Shown: positions 7,633 through 14,100 of the stretch, piece after piece | How the letters are laid out: the number at the start of each line of letters is the position of its first letter | Numbering within the stretch: position 1 is the first letter of the stretch | Assembly (NCBI GenBank): GCA_002419135.1 | Contig: DIFM01000045.1 | Location: 1-21,611 of the forward strand | Source: Dehalococcoidia bacterium UBA5748 | GTDB lineage: Bacteria > Chloroflexota > Dehalococcoidia > Dehalococcoidales > UBA5627 | DNA length: 21,611 bases | Reading direction: 5' to 3' | Made by a program: the position numbers and the translations under genes | The notes under the pieces: generated by a model | Databases searched by the model: none | What the model was told of the DNA's origin: nothing | The model's input: only the letters and a program-made list of their open reading frames with translations

Positions 7633-8184
7633 CTATTGAATTGATATTTTCCCGAGAGCGTTGGCATACTCCGCATACGCATCGTCATTAAATAACACGA
7701 AGACAATTTCTTTTATTGACAAGGCTTCTTCCCGTGCAAAATTGACTATGGCGTTAACAGCCACTTTGGCTGCCTCTTCCAGCGGATATCCGTATGCCCC
7801 AGTGCTGATTGACGGAAAAGAAATGCTTTCGATGCCGTGTTTTTCAGCCAGCCTCAGGCTCTCTATATAGGCGCTCGATAAAATTACCGGTTCATTATTA
7901 TTACCGCCCTGCCATATCGGACCGACTGTGTGGATTACATATTTTGCAGCCATATTACCTGCGGTTGTAATAACCGCTTTCCCCGGCGGCAACCTACCCT
8001 GCTGCTCGACTATCTTTTTACATTCCTCTAAGATGGCAGTTCCGCCTGCCCGGTGAATAGCTCCATCCACCCCGCCACCTCCCATCAAGCTGGAATTGGC
8101 GGCATTGACTATGGCATCGGTTTTTTGATGCGTGATATCTCCGATGACCAGAGATATCGTAGTGTTATTAACTTTCACTATCAT
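7633..8184 (-). CDS. Macrodomain ADP-ribose-binding protein (YmdB/MacroD-like)
   Basis: Macrodomains of this class bind ADP-ribose and remove acetyl or ADP-ribosyl groups (O-acetyl-ADP-ribose deacetylase or mono-ADP-ribosyl hydrolase). The 183-residue protein is a single domain. G-D-I-T (15-18) starts the fold, N-A-A-N-S-S-L-M-G-G-G-G-V-D-G-A-I-H-R-A-G-G (27-48) is the MacroD catalytic loop with the conserved Asn and Asp, and P-S-I-S-T-G-A-Y-G-Y-P is the phosphate-binding loop. Both are intact, so activity is expected. It is divergent from the MoeA-like gene and separated from rsmD by 128 bp in which I see no further gene. No ADP-ribosyltransferase or sirtuin lies nearby, so a toxin-antitoxin role cannot be argued. 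Confidence 0.95.
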   Translation of the reverse strand: MIVKVNNTTISLVIGDITHQKTDAIVNAANSSLMGGGGVDGAIHRAGGTAILEECKKIVEQQGRLPPGKAVITTAGNMAAKYVIHTVGPIWQGGNNNEPVILSSAYIESLRLAEKHGIESISFPSISTGAYGYPLEEAAKVAVNAIVNFAREEALSIKEIVFVLFNDDAYAEYANALGKISIQ

Positions 8185-8346
8185 TTTATAAAACCCTATT
8201 GATAAACAACTGTTATTTTAAGGCATCCCGACCGGTAAATACAGTTAGCGCCCGACAGGATATCGAATAATATTCTCTTGTAAAAAATCTTATAATAGTT
8301 TAACCTATTTATAATACTTAGCGATTTCTAAACGAGGAGTGCACCG

Positions 8347-9369
8347 TTGCTTAAGAAAATTAAAACAGAAGATGCTGTCGGGCTGGTGGTCGGCCATGAT
8401 ATGACCAAAACCGTTCCGGGTGTTTGTGACGGACCCAGATTCCGACGCGGGGACGTCATAAAACAAGAGGATATCCCCGAGCTGCTCAGTATGGGCAAGG
8501 AGCATATTTATATTATCGAAAAGGATGAAGACCGAGTACACGAAGAGGAAGCGGCAATCCGTATTGCCAAGGCAGTTGCAGGTAACAACCTGATATTTGG
8601 CGACCCCAAACAGGGCAGAGTCAATATGAAAGCCACTATAGACGGATTGATTAAAATCAACAAGACTCTGTTATATGAAGTTCATTCTATCGAGGAAATC
8701 ATCGTCGCCACCAGGCATAACAATGTAACCTGCAAAGCCGGTGAAATTGTTGCCGGAACAAAGATTATTCCGCTCTTTATCTCGGAAGATAACCTGAAAA
8801 AACTTGAGGAGTTATGTCAACGCAAGGGCAAGGTAGTTGATGTTATCCCCTTCGTACCCAAAAAAGTCGGCATGATTATAACCGGCAATGAAATTTATAA
8901 AGGAATAACCGAAGATAAGTTTGCCGATGTTATGCGAAAAAAAATCGAAAAACTGGGTTCAACCGTCATCAGCGAGGTAATCGTACCGGATGATGAGGAT
9001 ATTATCGTAAAAACTATTCATGATATGAAAGAAAAAGGTTGCGAAGTGATTATTACCTGTGGCGGACTCTCCGTTGACCCGGATGATGTTACAGCCGAAG
9101 GCGTCGCAAAAAGCGGAGCAAAAATTATCTCTAACGGAGTACCGGTAATGCCCGGGGCAATGGTGCTGGTTGCCGAACTGGGTGATATCCCGATACTCGG
9201 AGCGCCGGGTGCCGTTATCTTCAAACGAACGACCATTATCGATGTTTTACTGCCGTGCATGCTCGCAGGTGATAAAATCACCAGACAGGATATCGTAGAG
9301 TTAGCACACGGGGGAATGTGCCTCGATTGCGACGAATGCGTCTTCCCGGTTTGCCCGTTCGCGAAATAA
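8347..9369 (+). CDS. MoeA-like molybdopterin-binding protein with C-terminal Cys cluster
   Basis: A 340-residue protein. Residues about 173-305 form a MoaB/MoeA-type molybdopterin-binding domain: V-G-M-I-I-T-G-N-E-I-Y-K-G, then I-T-C-G-G-L-S-V-D-P-D-D-V-T (the MPT-binding GG loop) and L-G-A-P-G-A-V. The N-terminal half resembles the domain preceding this fold in short archaeal and anaerobe MoeA-like proteins, but lacks the classic S-A-M-D-G-Y-A motif. The last 16 residues carry C325-x2-C328-x2-C331-x4-C336, which could bind an Fe-S cluster or zinc. The start is TTG with GAGGAG 8 bases upstream. It is followed by a true MoeA and lies in the same window as molybdenum formate dehydrogenase, so a part in cofactor insertion or sensing is plausible. 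Exact function is unknown. Confidence 0.8.
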   Translation: MLKKIKTEDAVGLVVGHDMTKTVPGVCDGPRFRRGDVIKQEDIPELLSMGKEHIYIIEKDEDRVHEEEAAIRIAKAVAGNNLIFGDPKQGRVNMKATIDGLIKINKTLLYEVHSIEEIIVATRHNNVTCKAGEIVAGTKIIPLFISEDNLKKLEELCQRKGKVVDVIPFVPKKVGMIITGNEIYKGITEDKFADVMRKKIEKLGSTVISEVIVPDDEDIIVKTIHDMKEKGCEVIITCGGLSVDPDDVTAEGVAKSGAKIISNGVPVMPGAMVLVAELGDIPILGAPGAVIFKRTTIIDVLLPCMLAGDKITRQDIVELAHGGMCLDCDECVFPVCPFAK

Positions 9370-9405
9370 ACGCTAGATATCAATGTAACATTGGCACAAA
9401 CAGGA

Positions 9406-9440
9406 TACAATAAAGACAGTCTAATGTAAGGAGGTTAATT
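9406..9440 (+). promoter_or_regulatory. Unused promoter-like box and strong Shine-Dalgarno
   Basis: TACAAT (9406-9411) is followed by AAGGAGG (9428-9434), a near-perfect ribosome-binding site. No ATG, GTG or TTG follows at normal distance; instead the sequence runs into the repeat beginning at about 9440. The spacing is like that of the leuS leader, so this may be the former translation start of the downstream moeA, displaced by repeat insertion. Confidence 0.45.
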
Positions 9441-9565
9441 ATATTCCGCTCGACCTGAGCGTGTCGAAGGGTCTGAGAACGGAATATAAACACAATTAAT
9501 CTTCCACGCCGTTATGGATTCGACAAGCTTCCTTCGATATACTCAGGACAGGCTCCACGAGCGGC
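9440..9565. repeat. Dispersed-repeat insertion with outward inverted parts
   Basis: TATATTCCG (9440-9448) and CGGAATATA (9480-9488) form a perfect 9-bp inverted repeat around a core CTGAGC-GTGTCGAAGG. A second, opposite-facing part runs from about 9518 to 9565 with TTCGACAAGC, ACTCAGGACAGGCTCC and ACGAGCGG. Both parts resemble the CCGCTCG...CTGAGC...GTCGAAGG type of intergenic palindrome. It fills most of the 259-bp gap between the two MoeA-family genes. Confidence 0.6.
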
Positions 9566-9628
9566 TTATGATTTCATTTTATTATTCATAGTCCACGATC
9601 ACATTGTTGTAATATCAAGGAAATCCAA

Positions 9629-10909
9629 ATGTCCTACTCAGAAATCGATGAGGGTAAAGATTACACCGGATTTGGCAAGGCTTTAGCACTTGTCAGGTCT
9701 CACTGCAAACATGTCGGCACAGAGCAATTGCCTATCGACCTCTGCAACAACCGTGTGCTGGCGGAAAACCTCTATTCCGTGCTGGATAATCCGTCATCTG
9801 ACGTATCGCTAAAAGACGGCTTCGCCGCAAGATATGAAGACATAGCCACAGCTTCATTAAAAAACCCGGTTTGTTTGAAAAATATCGGCTCGGCTTTTGC
9901 CGGCACCGCATTCGAAGACGAAGTCCCCGAAGGATGTGCCGTCAATATCTGCTCGGGCGCCCCCATTCCGGCGGGAACGGATACGGTTATAGCCGGCGAG
10001 TTCTGCGAAGTAACACCTGAATGTGTCCGCATTACAAAAGGATCAAAAAAAAGACAGAATATACTGGGTGCCGGAAAGGATATAAAGAAGGGAGAGGAAC
10101 TGGCACCTGCCGGACGCGTGCTGCTTCCGGGAGACCTCGGTTTAATAGCATCAGCCGGGATTTCAAGCACCAGTGTCTATTGCAAGCCGAAAGTGGCTAT
10201 AATCGCCATCGGAGATGAAGTGGTAGCCCCCGGCGGGCACTTGCACCCCGGCCAGCTATATGCCAGCAATCTGGTAACCATCGCCGCCTGGCTGGATTCT
10301 TTTGGATTCCCCTGCCGGACTGCCGTAGTTAAAGATGACAGGGAAGCCATAATCTCCAAACTGAAAGAACTCTTTACTACCACAGACGTTATTCTTACCA
10401 GCGGCGGGGCGTGGGGCAGCGAACGCGACCTGACAGTCGGCATACTTGATGAACTTAAATGGCATAAAAAATTTGCTAATGTTCGCATAGGGCCCGGAAA
10501 AGGTGTGTCCTTCGGATTATGGAATGATAAGCCGGTATTCTGCCTGCCGGGAGGCCCCGCCAGTAACGAAATGGCTTTTTTGCAACTGGCGCTGCCGGGC
10601 ATACTCAGAATGGAAGGGCAGAAAAGGCACCCGCTGCCGACAGTATTTGCCAAACTGACCAAAGATGTAACCGGCCGCCACCGGGACTGGGCAGAGTTTA
10701 AATCCGCCGTACTGGCATACAAAAACGGGGAATACCGGGTTACACCCTACCAAAACCGCAGCCGACTGCAATCGATTGCCAATGCCACCTGCTTTATCTG
10801 CATACCAGAAGGAATAGAAGCACTTTCTGCGGGAGACACAATTGAAGTGCAACTTTTAACTCCCGCTTTCGGTGGTCTTTCGATAGTGCGCCGCAGATAT
10901 GCGAGGTAG
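9629..10909 (+). CDS. moeA: MoeA, molybdopterin molybdotransferase (divergent)
   Basis: MoeA inserts molybdate into adenylylated molybdopterin. The 426 residues cover all four MoeA domains. The dimerisation/linker region has S-D-V-S-L-K-D-G-F-A (57-66) where classical MoeA has S-A-M-D-G-Y-A; the Asp (63) is kept. S-G-A-P-I-P-A-G-T-D-T-V-I (109-121) is well conserved. The molybdopterin-binding domain carries I-G-D-E-V (194-198) and T-S-G-G-A-W-G-S-E-R-D (257-267), which aligns without gaps to S-G-G-V-S-V-G-x-x-D, keeping the catalytic-site Asp. L-P-G-G-P-A-S replaces L-P-G-N-P-x-S. Domain IV has S-R-L-Q-S-I-A-N-A-T. AAGGAAA precedes the ATG. Likely partner: the formate dehydrogenase at 18348-21017, or other molybdo-/tungstoenzymes. 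Confidence 0.9.
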   Translation: MSYSEIDEGKDYTGFGKALALVRSHCKHVGTEQLPIDLCNNRVLAENLYSVLDNPSSDVSLKDGFAARYEDIATASLKNPVCLKNIGSAFAGTAFEDEVPEGCAVNICSGAPIPAGTDTVIAGEFCEVTPECVRITKGSKKRQNILGAGKDIKKGEELAPAGRVLLPGDLGLIASAGISSTSVYCKPKVAIIAIGDEVVAPGGHLHPGQLYASNLVTIAAWLDSFGFPCRTAVVKDDREAIISKLKELFTTTDVILTSGGAWGSERDLTVGILDELKWHKKFANVRIGPGKGVSFGLWNDKPVFCLPGGPASNEMAFLQLALPGILRMEGQKRHPLPTVFAKLTKDVTGRHRDWAEFKSAVLAYKNGEYRVTPYQNRSRLQSIANATCFICIPEGIEALSAGDTIEVQLLTPAFGGLSIVRRRYAR

Positions 10910-10962
10910 GAATTAAGTAGATCTTTCCCTTAATATAAAATAGGCGACTACCCAGCCATACT

Positions 10963-11035
10963 TTTACAATTTATTCTAAATACCTTGACAATACCAACAA
11001 TTTACTTTACAATATTTATAGTATTATTTGACAAT
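10963..11035 (+). promoter_or_regulatory. Four phased TTKACAAT boxes
   Basis: TTTACAAT at 10963, TTGACAAT at 10985, TTTACAAT at 11006 and TTGACAAT at 11028 occur in the same orientation with steps of 22, 21 and 22 bp. That is two helical turns each, so all four face one side of the DNA. They overlap the promoter and end 23 bp before the start of the HTH-GHKL gene. The layout suggests cooperative binding by a regulator, possibly the HTH protein itself (inference). Confidence 0.55.
10985..11013 (+). promoter_or_regulatory. Consensus sigma-70-type promoter
   Basis: TTGACA (10985-10990) and TACAAT (11008-11013) are separated by exactly 17 bp, a near-ideal housekeeping promoter. Both hexamers lie inside the phased boxes, so any protein bound there should repress or compete with RNA polymerase. 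Transcription would start near 11020, about 39 nt before the ATG at 11059. Confidence 0.7.
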
Positions 11036-11058
11036 ATAGAAAGAAAGTAAGTGATAAT

Positions 11059-12102
11059 ATGGATAATGTAATAAAAGAATTCATTCTAAATAATATAACT
11101 GAACACCCTAGTGATATGACTACATTTACGGCTAATGAATTTAAGTTATCAAGACAAACTATAGTAAACTACCTGACTAAACTAATCGATGAGGGATTGA
11201 TTATCGCTACAGGCAATACACGAGCACGCAAATATAAATTGTCTAATTTAATTGATAAGCAGTTTTTTAAAAAGGTAACTCCAGATTTACAAGAGGATGT
11301 TTTATGGAGAGACGATATATTACCATATGTAAAAGATTTGAATTCAAATGTATTGGATATTTGTCAGTATGGTTTTACAGAGATTATGCGTAATGTATTT
11401 GATCATTCTGAATCAGATGATGTAATTTATACCATTATTCGCAATGCTATTAATGTTGAAATTTGTATCTTAGATTCAGGGATAGGAATATTTAACAAAA
11501 TCCAGAGGGATTTCGACTTAAATGATCCGAGACATGCCTTATTGGAACTGACAAAGGGTAAACTTACCTCAGACCCGCAACACCATTCAGGTGAAGGGAT
11601 ATTCTTTACATCTCGTATGTTTGATGATTTTTCGATACTATCAAATCCATTGCATTATATCCGTTTAAGTAAAGAAGACAGTGACTGGTTGGTGGAATCA
11701 GGGGATAGCACACAAGAAGGCACCATGGTAATTATGGAAATATCATTAAACTCAAAACGAACAATTCAACATATATTTGATGAGTATGCACCCGAAAAAG
11801 GGGATTTCGGTTTTACTAAAACTCATATTCCAATAGAATTAGCAAGATATAAAGGAGAACAACTCGTCTCACGTTCTCAAGCAAAACGGTTACTGGCAAG
11901 ATTGGAACAATTTCAAGAAGTTTTATTGGACTTTGAAGGAGTGGAGATGATAGGTCAGGCATTTGCTGACGAAATTTTTAGAGTTTATAAATTGGAACAT
12001 CCAGAAGTAAAAATAATATGGATTAATGAATCACCTGTCATAAATAAAATGATTATAAGGGCAATAGATAACCTGAAAAGTAGCGATAAAGAACTTGATT
12101 AA
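11059..12102 (+). CDS. Three-domain regulator: HTH + GHKL ATPase + STAS-like (DUF4325)
   Basis: A 347-residue protein of unknown role. Residues about 5-62 are a winged helix-turn-helix (F-K-L-S-R-Q-T-I-V-N-Y-L-T-K-L-I-D-E-G-L-I). Residues about 95-232 are a histidine-kinase-type ATPase: N-box E108-x3-N112 in T-E-I-M-R-N-V-F-D-H-S, G1 box D-S-G-I-G (139-143), and G2 box H-H-S-G-E-G-I-F-F-T (175-184). There is no phospho-acceptor His domain. Residues about 255-345 match the STAS-like DUF4325 pattern, with V-L-L-D-F-E-G-V-E-M-I-G-Q-A-F-A-D-E-I (288-306). The layout resembles anti-sigma kinase plus anti-anti-sigma antagonist in one chain with a DNA-binding head (inference). The gene is clearly AT-richer than its neighbours and stands alone behind phased boxes. 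It looks acquired. Confidence 0.85.
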   Translation: MDNVIKEFILNNITEHPSDMTTFTANEFKLSRQTIVNYLTKLIDEGLIIATGNTRARKYKLSNLIDKQFFKKVTPDLQEDVLWRDDILPYVKDLNSNVLDICQYGFTEIMRNVFDHSESDDVIYTIIRNAINVEICILDSGIGIFNKIQRDFDLNDPRHALLELTKGKLTSDPQHHSGEGIFFTSRMFDDFSILSNPLHYIRLSKEDSDWLVESGDSTQEGTMVIMEISLNSKRTIQHIFDEYAPEKGDFGFTKTHIPIELARYKGEQLVSRSQAKRLLARLEQFQEVLLDFEGVEMIGQAFADEIFRVYKLEHPEVKIIWINESPVINKMIIRAIDNLKSSDKELD

Positions 12103-12157
12103 AAAGGTAGCTTGGAAAATTCAAAGTTATAATATTGTTTAATATATAAAACGGTAA

Positions 12158-12271
12158 AGGTATAAATTTCAACAGAAACCCCCCAAAAACAATTCGAAGA
12201 TTTTTACTCCTGCTAAAATAGGAGACCTTGAACTCTGTAACCGCATCATTCGTGCGGGCTGTTTCGAGGGA
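12158..12271 (+). other. In-frame coding remnant upstream of the OYE gene, no start codon
   Basis: The frame of the downstream oxidoreductase stays open back to a TAA at 12155-12157. From about 12197 it encodes K-I-F-T-P-A-K-I-G-D-L-E-L-C-N-R-I-I, the conserved first strand and flavin-site region of Old Yellow Enzymes. No ATG, GTG or TTG occurs in this stretch; an ATT at 12200 is the only near-start at the right place. Either ATT is used or the original start was lost when DNA joined here. Confidence 0.7.
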
Positions 12272-13384
12272 ATGTCTGCCCACTCCACCCCCTCAGATGA
12301 GTTAATCGAACACCACAGAAGCGTTGCCGCCGGCGGCTCTGCTATGACCACCGTTTCCTATTGCGCCGTTTCGGATGACGGGATTGCTTTCGACCACGAG
12401 ATGTGGATACGGACTGAGATTCTGCCGCAACTGAAAAGACTGACCGATGCCGTGCACAAAGAAGGAGCCGCCGCATCGATTCAACTGGGGCACTGCGGAT
12501 TTTTTGCCAACAAGAACGCCATCGGTAAAACTCCTATCGGACCAACTAGAAAGCTATGCCTTTTCAGATACAGTATCTGCCGAGAGATGGCCGCAGAGGA
12601 TATGGAAAGGGTCAAAGAGGACTTCGGCAAAGCGGCTAAAATTGCGATTGAGGCCGGATTTGATGCCGTCGAAATCCATGCCGGGCATGGTTACCTTTTA
12701 AGCCAGTTTTTATCGCCGTGGACAAACAAGCGAAAAGACAAATACGGAGGCTCGCTTATAAACCGCTTGAGGTTTCCCGCCTCCGTAATAAAATATGTCA
12801 GGGAAAGCATCGGAGACGGATATCCTATACTTGTAAAGATGAATCTGGAGGACGGCTTTAAAGGCGGATTAAAAATCGACGAGGCAGTAAAAGTTGCTAA
12901 ATACTTCGAGACTGCAGGAGCTTCCGCCCTCGTTCCCAGCTGCGGATTCACCGCCAGGACATCGTTCTATATGATGCGCGGACAGGTTCCTATACTGGAT
13001 TATGTCAAGTCCGAAAAAAATCCCTTTACTAAAATCGGAATGGCATTATTCGGGCGTTTTATTGTAAAAAAAGTGCCTTATAAGGAACTTCTCCTTTTGG
13101 AACAGGCAAAACGCATCAGGGAAGCTGTTAAAATACCCGTTATCTATATCGGCGGAGTTTGCTCACTGGATAATATGAATACGGTTATGGATGAAGGATT
13201 CGAATTTGTGCAGATTGGCCGCGCCATTGTCAGAGACCCGGATTTCGTCAAAAAATTACAGGCTAAAGAGATTACCGCTTCCGACTGCGACCATTGCAAT
13301 CGCTGTGTCGCCGAAATGGCAAATAAAGGACTTGTTTGCACTTCTAAAAACAAAGGACTGAAAACAAAACAGTATAAACTGTAG
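12272..13384 (+). CDS. Old Yellow Enzyme-family NADH:flavin oxidoreductase
   Basis: FMN-dependent TIM-barrel ene-reductase of the OYE/2,4-dienoyl-CoA reductase N-domain type. ATG 12272 is the only standard start, giving 370 residues, but homology-like sequence continues upstream, so this start would remove the first barrel strand. Visible motifs: S-I-Q-L-G-H-C-G, G-F-D-A-V-E-I-H-A-G-H-G-Y-L-L-S-Q-F-L-S-P (substrate-site His pair), N-K-R-K-D-K-Y-G-G-S-L-I-N-R, and I-Y-I-G-G-V with I-G-R-A-I-V-R-D-P for FMN phosphate. The C-terminus has C-x2-C-x2-C-x10-C (C-D-H-C-N-R-C), as in Fe-S-bearing relatives. It lacks the second pyridine-nucleotide domain of full dienoyl-CoA reductases. It may be expressed poorly or be a decaying gene. 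Family call sure; substrate unknown. Confidence 0.85.
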   Translation: MSAHSTPSDELIEHHRSVAAGGSAMTTVSYCAVSDDGIAFDHEMWIRTEILPQLKRLTDAVHKEGAAASIQLGHCGFFANKNAIGKTPIGPTRKLCLFRYSICREMAAEDMERVKEDFGKAAKIAIEAGFDAVEIHAGHGYLLSQFLSPWTNKRKDKYGGSLINRLRFPASVIKYVRESIGDGYPILVKMNLEDGFKGGLKIDEAVKVAKYFETAGASALVPSCGFTARTSFYMMRGQVPILDYVKSEKNPFTKIGMALFGRFIVKKVPYKELLLLEQAKRIREAVKIPVIYIGGVCSLDNMNTVMDEGFEFVQIGRAIVRDPDFVKKLQAKEITASDCDHCNRCVAEMANKGLVCTSKNKGLKTKQYKL

Positions 13385-13403
13385 GGACGACCAGTGGTCG
13401 TCC
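13385..13403 (+). terminator. Hairpin directly after the OYE stop
   Basis: GGACGACCA and TGGTCGTCC form a perfect 9-bp dyad with one central base, starting immediately after the TAG. It is followed by GCCCCTTTGTTT, only weakly T-rich. It could act as a terminator. It also resembles dispersed GTAGGG-type palindromes of metagenomic genomes, so a repeat element is an alternative. Confidence 0.45.
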
Positions 13404-13625
13404 GCCCCTTTGTTTCTGCATACTTCATAATATACCAATGACCCTCCTCGGTTTTTATTATACCGCAGAACTCTAAGACAGGATGCTACTATTTAAATGG
13501 GAAAGGTCAATCAGGCTCTACGCTCTACATACACGGAGAGCCAGATCTGGTGGTGTGTCGGATTCGAGCCTCAATTCTATAGTAAACATAATTATATATA
13601 GAGTCAATTATTTTAGCAGTATTGC
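13404..13625. other. Non-coding junction with small dyads
   Basis: No convincing gene was found here. It holds the palindrome CCAGATCTGG (13541-13550), a GGCTCT/AGAGCC pair (13514-13519 and 13537-13542), and an AGGCTC/GAGCCT pair spanning 13513-13571. The stretch GGATTCGAGCC recalls a tRNA T-arm but will not fold as one. The right end is AT-rich and leads into the minus-strand accessory genes. It may be a boundary of acquired DNA. Confidence 0.35.
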
Positions 13626-13982
13626 TTACAAATCTTGCCCAATTTCAGTGTACATTTGGTCGATAATTGAGTAAAATTCCTTCTTTATTCGATAGGCTCT
13701 ACATCCTTCATATTTCTCGATAACATCAGCGTTCTTCTTAAGCCAAGGCCAAAGTCCAGAACCACGATATCGCTCGAACCCAGCTCGTGAAAGGATATCT
13801 GTTATTGAAATGAAAGCATCACGACCTTGTTGCCTACTAAGATCAAGTATAGCTTTAGTCGCACGTCTAACAACTTTTTCTTCTCCCTCATTCCTTTTAA
13901 TGCCTGAAAGTAGGCATCTAATATATGCGTCTTCATTGCCTTTAGTGTATTTCTCCTTGCAATGTTTAACGTATACTAACAT
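13626..13982 (-). CDS. Hypothetical protein, 118 residues
   Basis: I do not recognise this protein. The start is placed at the ATG at 13982 because AAGGAGG lies 5 bases upstream; a TTG at 14006 would include that Shine-Dalgarno in coding sequence. It is soluble, basic and mostly helical by appearance. A central stretch (D-A-F-I-S-I-T-D-I-L-S-R-A-G-F-E-R-Y) followed by a Trp-rich turn (G-S-G-L-W-P-W-L-K-K-N-A) and a short strand pair (C-R-A-Y-R-I) could be a winged-helix fold, but this is only a guess. Composition is AT-rich like the next gene. It lies 118 bp downstream of the transglutaminase-like gene on the same strand. Confidence 0.6.
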   Translation of the reverse strand: MLVYVKHCKEKYTKGNEDAYIRCLLSGIKRNEGEEKVVRRATKAILDLSRQQGRDAFISITDILSRAGFERYRGSGLWPWLKKNADVIEKYEGCRAYRIKKEFYSIIDQMYTEIGQDL

Positions 13983-14100
13983 GTTTTCCTCCTTGGTTAT
14001 TGCCAAATTAAAAGCTAATAAGTTTTTAAAATATAATTGCAGAAGATTAGAAAGTGATAAAAAGTAGTTACAGTTTATCTATAAAGTATTGATTTTAGCT

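Noticed and set aside
10177..10722. 181-codon minus-strand ORF inside moeA
   Set aside because: Shadow of the conserved moeA frame, with low-complexity Ser/Pro-rich translation.
13511..13580. Possible tRNA or tRNA fragment (T-arm-like GGATTCGAGCC)
   Set aside because: Neither register gives a 5-bp T stem, and no acceptor or anticodon arm can be drawn.
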